Assembly (NCBI RefSeq): GCF_000482745.1
Contig: NZ_KI519495.1
Coordinates: 198,199-262,198 of the forward strand
DNA length: 64,000 nt
Reading direction: 5' to 3'
DNA from: Oleidesulfovibrio alaskensis DSM 16109
Lineage (GTDB): Bacteria > Desulfobacterota > Desulfovibrionia > Desulfovibrionales > Desulfovibrionaceae
Shown here piece after piece: positions 1-8,257 of this stretch (position 1 is its first letter; every line of letters begins with the position of its first letter). A model generated the notes under the pieces. That model was not told the origin of the DNA and made no database searches. It worked only from the letters and a program-made list of their open reading frames with translations. The position numbers and the translations under genes were made by a program.

Positions 1-1306
1 CGGCATCGCCTGCGTTACGGTGCATCATCATGCGCAGCAGGGCGGCGGCAGCTTCCACAGAGGTGAACTCTTCGCCGATAATGCCTTCCACCAGTTCTAT
101 GTAGCGCTCCAGACCGCCGGTGCGTATCTGGTTGGTCACTTCATTGAGCATCTGGGTGGATTTGGCATTTTCCACTTCGGAAAGCGAGGGTACCTGACGC
201 TGTGCTATCTGCGCCTTGGTAAAGCGCTTGATGTCGCGCAGCTTGTAGAATTCGCGGCCGGACACAAAGGTGAATGCACGGCCCGCACGGCCCGCACGGC
301 CCGTACGGCCGATACGGTGCACATAGCTTTCCACATCGTTGGGTATGTCGTAGTTGACCACGGCTTCCACGTTTTCCACATCAATACCGCGGGCAGCCAC
401 GTCGGTGGCCACCAGAATATCAATGTTTCCTTTGCGGAAGCGGTTCATCACCCTGTCGCGCTGGGCCTGATTCAGGTTGCCGTGCAGTCCGTCGGCATCA
501 TATCCGCGGGCCTGCAGATTGGTTGCCAGTTCGTCCACGCCCACCTTGGTGGAGCAGAACACGATGGTCAGCTTGGGATTATACACGTCCAGCACACGGC
601 ACAGACTTTCCAGCTTCTGGAAAGGACGCACCTCGAAGTATATCTGCTCGATGCTGGGCACGGTAAGCAGCTTCTGGGTGACTTTCAGGAACTCCGGTTC
701 CTTGAGGTAGCGCTGCGCCATATCCAGAATGGCGCGGGGCATGGTGGCGGAAAAGAACACGGTCTGTACTTCCTGCTCCATCTTGCCCAGAATGAATTCA
801 ATGTCATCGCGGAAGCCCATATCGAGCATTTCGTCCGCCTCGTCCAGCACAACCATTTTCACGGTATTGATGTCCATGGTTCCTCTGTCGAGGTGGTCCA
901 TCACGCGGCCCGGCGTACCCACGATAACCTGCGCACCACGGCGCAGAGCGCGGACCTGCCGTTCGATGGGCTGTCCGCCGTATACGGGAACAACACTGAT
1001 GCCCCGCTTGTGGCGGGCCAGTGTAGTCACTTCTTCGGCCACCTGAATGGCCAGTTCACGCGTAGGACACAGCACCACGGCCTGCGTGGCTTTATCACGG
1101 GGGTCAATGCGCTCGAGAATGGGAATGCCGAACGCAGCAGTCTTGCCCGTGCCTGTCTGGGCCTGTCCGACCACATCCTTACCCGCCAGTATGTGCGGGA
1201 TGGACATCGTCTGGATGGGAGACGCCTCCTCAAAGCCCATGTCCTGTATCGCGCGCAGCACTTCCTTAGAAAGGGGAAGATCTGCGAAAAGAAGTTTTTC
1301 AACCAT
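1..1306 (-). CDS. DEAD-box ATP-dependent RNA helicase (C-terminus beyond window)
   Basis: ATP-dependent RNA helicase that remodels RNA or RNP duplexes in the cytoplasm. The frame stays open from an ATG at 1306 to the window edge, giving about 435 residues with no stop. Both RecA-like domains are present: Q motif around residues 26-33, Walker A AQTGTGKT at 49-56, PTREL at about 81, DEAD at 155-158, SAT at 186-188 and HRIGRTGR around 325-345. Motif VI is extended by extra Gly-Arg-Ala units encoded by a 9-bp tandem repeat near 276-314. Whether a DbpA/CsdA-type RNA-binding tail follows cannot be seen, so the subfamily stays open. It is the last visible gene of a minus-strand run that begins at ubiX. 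The family call is very secure. Confidence 0.95.
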   Translation of the reverse strand, partial: MVEKLLFADLPLSKEVLRAIQDMGFEEASPIQTMSIPHILAGKDVVGQAQTGTGKTAAFGIPILERIDPRDKATQAVVLCPTRELAIQVAEEVTTLARHKRGISVVPVYGGQPIERQVRALRRGAQVIVGTPGRVMDHLDRGTMDINTVKMVVLDEADEMLDMGFRDDIEFILGKMEQEVQTVFFSATMPRAILDMAQRYLKEPEFLKVTQKLLTVPSIEQIYFEVRPFQKLESLCRVLDVYNPKLTIVFCSTKVGVDELATNLQARGYDADGLHGNLNQAQRDRVMNRFRKGNIDILVATDVAARGIDVENVEAVVNYDIPNDVESYVHRIGRTGRAGRAGRAFTFVSGREFYKLRDIKRFTKAQIAQRQVPSLSEVENAKSTQMLNEVTNQIRTGGLERYIELVEGIIGEEFTSVEAAAALLRMMMHRNAGDA

Positions 1307-1347
1307 TATCTTGTATGTTTCCTTGCCATGCGTCTTTCGGCATCGCG

Positions 1348-1626
1348 TTATGACAACGCTGCGGCAGAGCCGGATGTTTCTGCCATTGCAAGCAGAAACG
1401 CCCTTTTTTTGCCGGAGGGCTGCCTCTTTACTTTCCATTCCACCCGTTGCGCTGTGCTCCGGTCAGGAAACGAGGCGCTGACAAGCAGTGAAACAGGACG
1501 CCGCGAACGCGTGTATTTTGCGCCGCAGCCCCGATTGTGCTCGTCAAGGCGTCGATCCATGTCCGTGGTAACGCCGCAGTACTGCGTACCGTCGGCACAG
1601 GCCAGCAGGTAGACTACCCAATCCAT
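1348..1626 (-). CDS. GIY-YIG nuclease superfamily protein (YhbQ type)
   Basis: Small 92-residue protein of the stand-alone GIY-YIG fold, the family of E. coli YhbQ and UvrC-N-like nucleases. The N-terminus reads MDWVVYLLACADG, then YCGVTTD as the YIG-equivalent, then RRLDEHNRG with the conserved Arg and His, and KYTRSRRPV, which is typical of the family. The Glu in the C-terminal helix (about residue 63, VEWKVK) is present, so catalysis is possible. The start is chosen because the family begins a few residues before the VYLL strand; the ribosome binding site is weak. It sits between the UPF0173 gene and the helicase on the same strand. Its cellular role is not known from the sequence. Confidence 0.88.
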   Translation of the reverse strand: MDWVVYLLACADGTQYCGVTTDMDRRLDEHNRGCGAKYTRSRRPVSLLVSASFPDRSTAQRVEWKVKRQPSGKKRAFLLAMAETSGSAAALS

Positions 1627-1686
1627 CTTATTACCGCCGATGTGTTTCTCTGGCGCACGATGCCAGACGCACGCATGAGAACCCTG

Positions 1687-2409
1687 CTAGTCGCAGGCAC
1701 AGCCTTCTGACGCGGTTTCCAGCGTCAGGGTTTCTCCGGGCTTCATGTCGAAGAGGCGGCAGTCCGGAGCAAAATTCATCAGTTGTTCTTTAAAACGCGC
1801 CGTATTGCCCTCCAGCACGGGGAACGTGCCCCAGTGCATGGGCACCACCGAACGCGCACGCAGCAGACGGCACGCCAGCGCGGCCTGCTTGGCATCCATG
1901 GTGAACACCCCGCCGATGGGCAGCAGCGCCACATCAATGGAATACAGACGCCCCCACAGTTCCATACCGGCAAAAATACCCGTGTCACCGGCGTGGTAAA
2001 TGGTAAAGCCGTCGGGCAGCGTAAGGATATACCCCGCAGGCGCGCCGGATTCCGAAGAATGATACGCCTGCGTCATGGTCACGGCCACACCGTTGTGCAG
2101 CACTGTGCCGCCGATGTTGAACCCGATGCCGTTAAGCACCTGCTGCTGCGGCACACCCGCAGCGGCCAGCTTTTCAGCCGTACCCACTATGGCACCCATC
2201 ATGGCGCCCGTTTCACGGCATATCTCCACGGTCTGGCCCACATGGTCGCCGTGGTCGTGGGTGACCAGCACAAGGTCGGGTTTTGCTATGCCCTGCCACG
2301 CCGCGGCAGCGGAAGGATTACCCTCGAAAAAAGGGTCTATCAGAATGTTGGCGCCCTCTGTGGCAATCTGAAAATTGGCGTGGCCATGCCACGTAAGCAG
2401 ATGCTGCAT
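1687..2409 (-). CDS. UPF0173 metal-dependent hydrolase (metallo-beta-lactamase fold)
   Basis: Predicted soluble Zn-dependent hydrolase of 240 residues. Metal-binding motifs of the metallo-beta-lactamase fold are visible: HGHANFQI at the N-terminus, THDHGDHVG at about residues 50-58, HAGDTGIF in the middle and MHWGTFP near the C-terminus. The ATG at 2409 is chosen over an upstream in-frame start because AAGGAGA lies seven bases before it. The substrate of this family is not established. It lies 29 bp downstream of ubiX and is probably cotranscribed with it. Confidence 0.9.
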
Positions 2410-2438
2410 GAAAACGTCTCCTTCCCGTTGTCTGGTTG

Positions 2439-3008
2439 TCAGGCCGGCAAACCGCCCCAGCGGCGGCACAGGTCGTGCTCGATGCCCAGATGATCAAGCA
2501 TCCTGCCCACAAGATGATTCAGTATGTCCTGTATGCTTTCGGGCCGGCTGTAAAACCCCGGACACGGCGGCATGATAACCGCCCCGGCTTCCTGCGCGGC
2601 CAGCATGTTGCGCAGATGCACTCTGCCAAGCGGCGTCTCGCGCGGCACCAGAATCAGCGGCCTGTTTTCCTTCAGCGTCACATCCGCCGCACGGTGAATA
2701 AGGTTGGACCCTATGCCGTTGGCTACCGCGGCAAGCGTGGTCATGCTGCACGGACAGATAACCATGCCGGAATGCCGCCATGAACCGCTGGCGGGGGCGG
2801 CGCCCACATCTTCGGGGTCGTGCCGCACATCGGCAAGAGCATACAACTGGTCAACGGAAATTCCCGATTCCAGCGTGAGCACCTTTTCCGCCGCACGCGA
2901 CACCACAAGATGCGTTTCCACATCCGCGGCCCATGTGAGGGCATTTAGCAACGTCACGGCAAGCGGCATGCCGCTTGCGCCGGAAACGCCTACAATAAAT
3001 CGTTTCAT
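2439..3008 (-). CDS. ubiX: Flavin prenyltransferase UbiX
   Basis: Cytoplasmic enzyme that prenylates reduced FMN to make prenyl-FMN, the cofactor of UbiD-type decarboxylases. At 189 residues it has normal family length. The N-terminal flavin-binding VGVSGASG is at about residues 7-14, and the conserved region [13 protein letters not shown] and the phosphate-binding RETPLG (LVPRETPL) are clear. No ubiD lies in the window, so the partner decarboxylase must be elsewhere. A dissimilatory (Pad-like) role would look the same, but the fold and enzyme family are secure. First gene of the minus-strand run toward the helicase. Confidence 0.93.
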
Positions 3009-3266
3009 GGCTGTTCCTGTCCGGTTTATCCTGCAGCCGGATATCTCCGCGCAACCGGCCGCGGTTCCAGAAGAGCGTTTTTAGCAAAATTGTGCAGCAC
3101 ACGCCAGAGATTCATGGACACATCGGCCGGAATTATGCAACATTGTAGAAAATCAATATGTTCCGGCACGCTGGCCCCTGCATTCTTTTCTGCGTGCCAT
3201 CCGGGAGCTTTCATGTCAGTTATTTCTTGACAGAAAGCAAGTGTAAGTTTAGGAGATGTGGTTCTC

Positions 3267-3343
<77 letters not shown>

Positions 3344-3354
3344 TAAGAAAAATT

Positions 3355-3390
3355 AAGGACTTAGCATTGAATAGTGCCAAGTCCTTTTTT
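3355..3390 (+). terminator. Terminator of tRNA-Arg
   Basis: Stem AAGGACTT (3355-3362) pairs with AAGTCCTT (3379-3386) and runs into T's up to 3390, twelve bases after the tRNA CCA. The loop is 16 nt, longer than usual. Confidence 0.7.
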
Positions 3391-3814
3391 CGTTGAAAAA
3401 CTGTTTTCCAGCCCTATGGTAATCCCCCCGAAAAAGAATGGCCCTGACTTTCCGTGAATCGAGATTTCTGCATTGCCGTCCCCTTGAGGGCAGTTTGCCA
3501 GAAATCTCTACCATGCGCGGTCCTATTTTAGGGGAAGGGTACAATAGTTCTTGGGAACCAATTTCTCTATCGAGATAAATTCCATTTTGATTTGCTGATG
3601 TTGGGGTGCTTTCAACATGGCAACATTATAAGAACCCCCCCGCCGTTTGGCGAGGGCTTGCCAGCAGTCTGAAGCCCGGCAGCATGCTGCCGGGCTTCAT
3701 CGTTTTCATAGTGCACAGACCATCGGGTGCAGGAAACAGAGCACATTCAGCCCCTGCCGGGGCCGCCAAAGACAGCAGAACCTGTCCCGCGGCCGCCTGC
3801 ACTGCTGTGCAGCA
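3391..3814. other. Intergenic stretch with two inverted repeats, no gene seen
   Basis: No convincing coding frame lies between the tRNA terminator and the betaine-binding gene. A 10-bp perfect inverted repeat, GAGATTTCTG (3461-3470) and CAGAAATCTC (3499-3508), encloses a partly self-complementary 28-nt interior. A 28-nt perfect palindrome (3671-3698) begins GAAGCCCGGCAGC and is followed on the plus strand by a short T-rich stretch. It may act as the transcription end for the minus-strand binding-protein genes, though no T-run follows on that strand. Confidence 0.5.
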
Positions 3815-4735
3815 TCAGGAAAAGGCGGCACGCACCGCGTCAATGCCCGGGGTGCCGTCAGCTGCATTTACGCCCTTCAACCATGTTTCCACGGTATCCA
3901 GATTGGCACCTATCCAGTCGCGGGCCACATCGGCGGGCTTGCGCTTTTTAAACCCGTATTCATTGATCCACTCGCTCTGCGTGGCTCCCTTGATATACAG
4001 GTTGGCAAGGAATTTGTGCACCTGAGGAAAGCGATCTCTGAAGTCGAGGCTTGCCAGCGTGTACACAGTGCTTTTATTCACCAGACCTTCCGTACCGGGC
4101 ACGCCTTCAAGGAATTTCATATCCATCTGATATATCATCCAGTGAGGCTGCCAGCCGTGGAACACCACCCATTCGCCGGCACGCACCTTGTCCTGCACGG
4201 CGCGGATCATGGCCGGTACGGGACTGCACAGCATTTTCCAGTCGCCCAGTCCTGCCACGTCATTTTTGACTATCTGCTCGGTGGAAACCTGCATGCCGCT
4301 GCCGACTTCAATGCTGTAAATGGTATGATCGAATTTATCGGCATACTTATCAAGATCGGCTATGGAGCGCACTCCGGCTTCCCACACATATGTGGGCACG
4401 GCCAGACTCACCCCTGCTTCGTCAAGGTTCACTCCGACGATGTCAACGGCGTTTTTTTCCTTCAGCGGTCTGAACATCTCATTCTGCAGAGGAATCCAGC
4501 TCGCCACATACACGTCCACATCGCCGGTGGTCAGACCATTGTACACAATGGCAGGACCCACCTCCAACTGCTCGGTATCGTACCCCATGGCTTCGATAAT
4601 CTGGGCGAGGACTTCTGTCTTCACCGTCACGCCGGGCCACGGCGGCACGCCGAAACGCACGGTATCAGCCTGTGCCTGCAACGGCAGAACAACACAACAT
4701 GCCAGCAATACAATGTACAATAACGATTTTCTCAA
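3815..4735 (-). CDS. Glycine betaine/proline-betaine-type ABC substrate-binding protein (copy 2)
   Basis: Periplasmic binding protein of the OpuAC/ProX-like family (about 306 residues), expected to bind a quaternary ammonium solute. An N-terminal signal peptide ends near AQA-DT. Aromatic ligand-box candidates are visible in PPWPGV, VASWIPLQ, YVWEAG and FHGWQPHWM. I choose the TTG at 4735 because GGAGGT precedes it by four bases; an ATG 66 bases upstream would put a non-signal extension before the signal peptide. It is a close paralogue of the next gene upstream, with the same length and motif order. No permease or ATPase gene is adjacent, so it must feed a transporter encoded elsewhere. Confidence 0.9.
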   Translation of the reverse strand: MRKSLLYIVLLACCVVLPLQAQADTVRFGVPPWPGVTVKTEVLAQIIEAMGYDTEQLEVGPAIVYNGLTTGDVDVYVASWIPLQNEMFRPLKEKNAVDIVGVNLDEAGVSLAVPTYVWEAGVRSIADLDKYADKFDHTIYSIEVGSGMQVSTEQIVKNDVAGLGDWKMLCSPVPAMIRAVQDKVRAGEWVVFHGWQPHWMIYQMDMKFLEGVPGTEGLVNKSTVYTLASLDFRDRFPQVHKFLANLYIKGATQSEWINEYGFKKRKPADVARDWIGANLDTVETWLKGVNAADGTPGIDAVRAAFS

Positions 4736-4830
4736 ACCGACCTCCCTGTCAGGGTCCGGCCGGCGGCTTGGCAATGAAGCCGCCCGGCACAAAAAACACA
4801 CGGGCCTGCGGCCTTTCTGCGTGTGTGCAC

Positions 4831-4861
4831 CCGCCGCCGCGACCCCATGCCGCGGCGGCGG
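4831..4861. other. GC-rich hairpin between the two binding-protein genes
   Basis: CCGCCGCCGCG (4831-4841) and CGCGGCGGCGG (4851-4861) form a perfect 11-bp stem. No T-run follows on the minus strand, so it looks like an mRNA-stabilising or processing hairpin just after the upstream gene rather than a terminator. Confidence 0.5.
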
Positions 4862-4869
4862 AAAAAATA

Positions 4870-5793
4870 TCAGCGCTTAAAAGCGGCACGCACGGCATCA
4901 ATTCCGGCACTGCCGTCAGCGGCGGTCACCCCGTCAAGCCATGTTGCCACCGTGTCAATATTCGCGCGAATCCAGTCTGAAGCCACTTTTTCAGGAGCCG
5001 TCTTTCTGAACCCGAAATCATTTATCCACTGGCTTTGCGTGGCTCCCCGCACATAAAACTTTTTAAGAAAGGCATGCACCTGCGGATGACGCGTGGCAAA
5101 CTGCCTGCTGGCAATGGTGTACACCACGCTTTCGCTGACCAGCTTTTCAGTACCGGGGACACCTTCAAGATACTTCATATCAATCTGAAAGTTCATCCAG
5201 TGGGGCTGCCAGCCGTGAAAAACCACCCATTTGCCTGCCCGTATGCGTTCCTGCACCGCCCGCAGCATGACCGGTGTGGTACTGCTCACCTGTGTCCAGT
5301 CGCCCAGCCCCGCCACATCGTCATGTATCATTTCCTCTGTACTGGTCTGCATGCCGCTGCCGACCTCGATGCCGTAGATGGTGCGGTCGAACATCTCGCC
5401 GCGGGCATCAAGGTCCGCAATGGAACGCACACCGGCTTCCCATACATAGGAGGGAACACACAGGCTGGTACCGGCTTCATCGATATTCACCGCCACAACA
5501 TCAATGGCCTTTTTGTCTCTGAGCGGCAGAAACATTTCGTTCTGCTGAGGAATCCACGCAGCCACACACACGTCCACGTCGTCAGTTGTCAGCCCTTTGT
5601 AGATAATGGGGGGACCTATTTCGAGCTGCACGGTGTCGTACCCCATGGCTTCCAGTATCTGGCACACCACTTCCGACTTGACGGTCACACCGGGCCATGG
5701 CGGCACGCCGAATCTGATGGCGTCGGCCTGAGCTGCAACCGGCAGGCACAAAAAGGAAACAAGCAGCAACGTCACCCCGAATAAACGCTTCAC
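4870..5793 (-). CDS. Glycine betaine/proline-betaine-type ABC substrate-binding protein (copy 1)
   Basis: Paralogue of the downstream gene, 307 residues, with signal peptide MKRLFGVTLLLVSFLCLPV ending at AQA-DA. The core motifs FGVPPWPGVTVK, AAWIPQQNEM, YVWEAGVRSIADLD, EVGSGMQ and FHGWQPHWM recur almost unchanged. The start is GTG at 5793, set by AGGAGG six bases upstream. It probably leads a two-gene transcript. It could bind choline or a related compound instead of betaine; the sequence does not discriminate. Tandem duplication with retained ligand-site aromatics suggests two related solutes or two expression regimes. Confidence 0.9.
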   Translation of the reverse strand: MKRLFGVTLLLVSFLCLPVAAQADAIRFGVPPWPGVTVKSEVVCQILEAMGYDTVQLEIGPPIIYKGLTTDDVDVCVAAWIPQQNEMFLPLRDKKAIDVVAVNIDEAGTSLCVPSYVWEAGVRSIADLDARGEMFDRTIYGIEVGSGMQTSTEEMIHDDVAGLGDWTQVSSTTPVMLRAVQERIRAGKWVVFHGWQPHWMNFQIDMKYLEGVPGTEKLVSESVVYTIASRQFATRHPQVHAFLKKFYVRGATQSQWINDFGFRKTAPEKVASDWIRANIDTVATWLDGVTAADGSAGIDAVRAAFKR

Positions 5794-6019
5794 GTCAACC
5801 TCCTGAAATCAGCTGGCCGAAACACAGACAGACCACAACAGCCGTGTCTGCTTTCAGCACATTACGATACGGGCAGTATACGTGGTAGTAAATTTTTGTT
5901 TGAGTGTCAAATATCATAATACATCGCAGCAACACCTACCAAGCAATACCCGAATACGTCATCTTGATAATGCCGTAATCATCGCTCTTATCACCGGCCA
6001 TCATCCTTTCATACAGCCA

Positions 6020-6130
6020 GATGCAAATCATTCTATGCGCATGCTGATCACATGCAATATTGCGTGTGCAATATGCATATTTTCACTATTGCATCGTACA
6101 ATGTGCATAATGCAGTTATATTCCGTATCG
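6020..6130. promoter_or_regulatory. AT-rich cluster of TGCA-containing dyads upstream of purine uptake operon
   Basis: The 5794-6372 gap holds no credible gene. Within it, an AT-rich patch unlike the flanking GC-rich DNA carries clustered palindromes: GCAATATTGC (6054-6063), ATATGCATAT (6071-6080) and several TGCAT/ATGCA elements up to about 6113, with more near 6220. The pattern suggests operator sites for an unidentified regulator. No matching regulator gene is adjacent. Confidence 0.4.
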
Positions 6131-6277
6131 AAGCACGCCTGCGCCATGCACACCATACACGAGGCGGCCCGACCGCCCCCGGCCCGGCCTCTGCTGACCG
6201 GGCATGCCGTACATGTTGCATATGCTACATTTATCCCTGCATTGCGGTCTCTCCTTCCGGTTTCATGCCCGCGCAGA

Positions 6278-6306
6278 TTGACAACGGTCAGTTACGGTGC
6301 TTTCAT
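6278..6306 (+). promoter_or_regulatory. Putative sigma-70 promoter of the purine uptake operon
   Basis: TTGACA (6278-6283), a 17-bp spacer and TTTCAT (6301-6306) lie 66 bp before the BMP-family gene. The -35 is perfect and the -10 is weak. CATATT three bases further downstream is an alternative -10. Confidence 0.45.
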
Positions 6307-6372
6307 ATTTTGTTGCGCCCGCTTTCGGGCGATTCCATTTTCTACAGTACGGTCCCGTGAGGAGAAACACAG

Positions 6373-7467
6373 ATGACCAAACGTATTTGCTCTTTTCTGG
6401 CAGCCGTGACGCTGCTGTTGTGTGCCGCCATGCCCGCCATGGCCGAAGGTAAACTACGGGTAGCCTTCGCTCTTTTGGGCACCATTGACGACCGCGGCTG
6501 GAACACCGCCCATTACAAAGGCATTCAGCAGCTCAAGGAAGCTCTGGGCGACAAGATTGAAATCGCCTACACCGAAAACGTGGGCCCCCAGAATGCCGAA
6601 CGCGTGCTGCGCAATTATGCACAGCAGGGCTACGACCTCATCTTCGGCACCAGCTTTCCGCACATGGATGCCATCGAGCGTGTTGCAAAAGACTTCCCTG
6701 ACATCAAGTTCGAACACTGCTCCGGCTACAAGATGGGCCCGAACCTGAGCAACTATTTCGCACGCATGTATCAGGCCGAATATCTGGCCGGATACACCGC
6801 AGGGCTCATGGGGTTCACCCGTGTGGGCACCGTGGGCACGCACCCCATCCCCGAACCCATCCGCGGTATCAACTCCTTTACGCTGGGCCTCATCCGCGGG
6901 CTTGAAGAAGCCGGCATCGCCTATGACAAATCCACCCTGAACACCGTGGTCTGGATGAAATCATGGGCCGATCCCATCAAGGAAACCACGCTGGCCGAAA
7001 CACTGGCCGACCGTGACCACGACCTTATCCGCCAGATGGCCGACACCCCCGAAAGCTCGCTGGCCGCATGCGCCCGCGACCTGCCCGCGGTGGGCTACGG
7101 CAGCCCCGCAGAAGAATACGGCGCGGACTGTGTTCTTACCTCCACCGTATTCAACTGGGGCAACTACTACGTGCAGACCGTGCAGTCGGCTCTCGACGGC
7201 ACATGGCAGGCCCGCTCCTACTGGCGCGGCTTTGACGACGATGCCATCCGCCTGACGGCATTCGGCAGCCATGTTCCCGCCGACGTGCGGGCCAAAGTGG
7301 AAGCGCTGCGCGATGAGCTTGCCAAAGGCAACGACCGCATATTCGCAGGCCCTGTCAAAGACCAGTCCGGCAAGGTCATCATTGCCGAAGGACAGCAGGC
7401 TTCGGACGCCGACCTGCTGGGCATGATGGTTTTCGTTGACGGAGTAAGCGGCAATCTGCCGCAGTAA
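6373..7467 (+). CDS. BMP-family ABC substrate-binding protein (purine/nucleoside)
   Basis: Periplasmic solute-binding protein of the BMP (PnrA/Med) family, 364 residues. A clear signal peptide ends at AMA-EG, with no lipobox Cys, so it is probably a soluble periplasmic protein. Family marks include RVAFALLGTIDDRGWN at the ligand-facing N-lobe, FGTSFPHMDAI and the YFARMYQAEYLAGY region. GAGGAG precedes the ATG. It heads a six-gene plus-strand operon with a phosphoribosyltransferase, an ABC ATPase, two permeases and adenine deaminase, which makes a purine base or nucleoside the likely ligand. The exact ligand is inferred from context only. Confidence 0.9.
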   Translation: MTKRICSFLAAVTLLLCAAMPAMAEGKLRVAFALLGTIDDRGWNTAHYKGIQQLKEALGDKIEIAYTENVGPQNAERVLRNYAQQGYDLIFGTSFPHMDAIERVAKDFPDIKFEHCSGYKMGPNLSNYFARMYQAEYLAGYTAGLMGFTRVGTVGTHPIPEPIRGINSFTLGLIRGLEEAGIAYDKSTLNTVVWMKSWADPIKETTLAETLADRDHDLIRQMADTPESSLAACARDLPAVGYGSPAEEYGADCVLTSTVFNWGNYYVQTVQSALDGTWQARSYWRGFDDDAIRLTAFGSHVPADVRAKVEALRDELAKGNDRIFAGPVKDQSGKVIIAEGQQASDADLLGMMVFVDGVSGNLPQ

Positions 7468-7500
7468 CTCCGCGTCGAAACAGCCATAACGGTTTTCCGG

Positions 7501-7525
7501 CTCCGGGTCGCATTGCGGCCCGGAG
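7501..7525 (+). other. Intra-operon hairpin after the binding-protein gene
   Basis: CTCCGGG (7501-7507) and CCCGGAG (7519-7525) form a stem without a T-run in the gap before the phosphoribosyltransferase gene. Such hairpins often protect the 3' end of abundant binding-protein mRNA. That role is inferred. Confidence 0.4.
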
Positions 7526-7608
7526 TCTCCTGTTTCCGTACCTTTCACAGCGTGCCAGACGGGGATGGCATAGGGCTGCCCTGCTGTCGTGCGCAACAAG
7601 GAGACTCC

Positions 7609-8256
7609 ATGGACGTTCTGCAAGGTCTTGATTCCGGTGAAAAATACCGCTGGGAGGTCAAAGGTCTGCCCTACGCCGTCGAACTGCCGCTGGTGCGGCT
7701 GCCTGCCGACGGCAGAACGCTGAAGATAGCATCGCTCAATCTGGTGGGGCAGATACGCCTGAACCGCGACTTAGGGCGCCTGCTGGCTGCAAAAGTGCGT
7801 GAAGTGGTGGGCACCATGGACGACGTGGTTATGCTGACAGTGGTGGAAAAAGGCCTGCAGCTGGCACAGGTGGTGGCCGAAGAACTGGGGCTGGAAGCCG
7901 TGGCGGTGGCATACAACCGCATCAAGCCGCATATGGAGGCGCAGCGACGGCCGGTGATACAGATAGGCGCATCATCCATCACCAGCGGCGGCAAATTTCT
8001 GGCCCTGTACGAACGCGACATGAACCTGCTGGCCCGCGGCAGACGTTTCATTCTCATGGACGATGTGGTCTCGTCCGGCGGCACCATATTCAGTCTGGCA
8101 GACATACTGGAAGAAGTGGCCAGACAGAAAGATATGCCGGCGCCGGTCATTGCCGGGGTTTTCTGTGCCGCCACCGAGGGCGAACAATCGCCCCTGCTGC
8201 CCGCACCCGTATACGGGCTGGGCAAGCTGCCCGAACCCGTGGTGGAGCCGGAATAG
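7609..8256 (+). CDS. Purine phosphoribosyltransferase (adenine PRTase-like)
   Basis: Type I phosphoribosyltransferase of 215 residues that would couple an imported purine base to PRPP, giving the nucleotide. The PRPP loop FILMDDVVSSGGT is at about residues 145-157, and an upstream KGLQLAQVV/LGLEAVAV region matches the hood and core of the fold. The ATG at 7609 is chosen for AAGGAGA seven bases before it; earlier in-frame starts lack one. The gene lies in the uptake operon directly before the ATPase. Adenine, hypoxanthine or xanthine specificity cannot be read from the sequence. Confidence 0.85.
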   Translation: MDVLQGLDSGEKYRWEVKGLPYAVELPLVRLPADGRTLKIASLNLVGQIRLNRDLGRLLAAKVREVVGTMDDVVMLTVVEKGLQLAQVVAEELGLEAVAVAYNRIKPHMEAQRRPVIQIGASSITSGGKFLALYERDMNLLARGRRFILMDDVVSSGGTIFSLADILEEVARQKDMPAPVIAGVFCAATEGEQSPLLPAPVYGLGKLPEPVVEPE

Positions 8257-8257
8257 C

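Noticed and set aside
20..1612. Long open frame on the plus strand opposite the helicase
   Set aside because: It is antisense to an intact DEAD-box helicase and has His-rich, low-similarity content typical of the opposite strand of high-GC genes.
5882..6376. 164-codon plus-strand frame upstream of the BMP-family gene
   Set aside because: Composition is non-protein-like (His, Cys and Pro-rich, no domain), it covers the dyad-rich AT patch and promoter, and it overlaps the BMP start.
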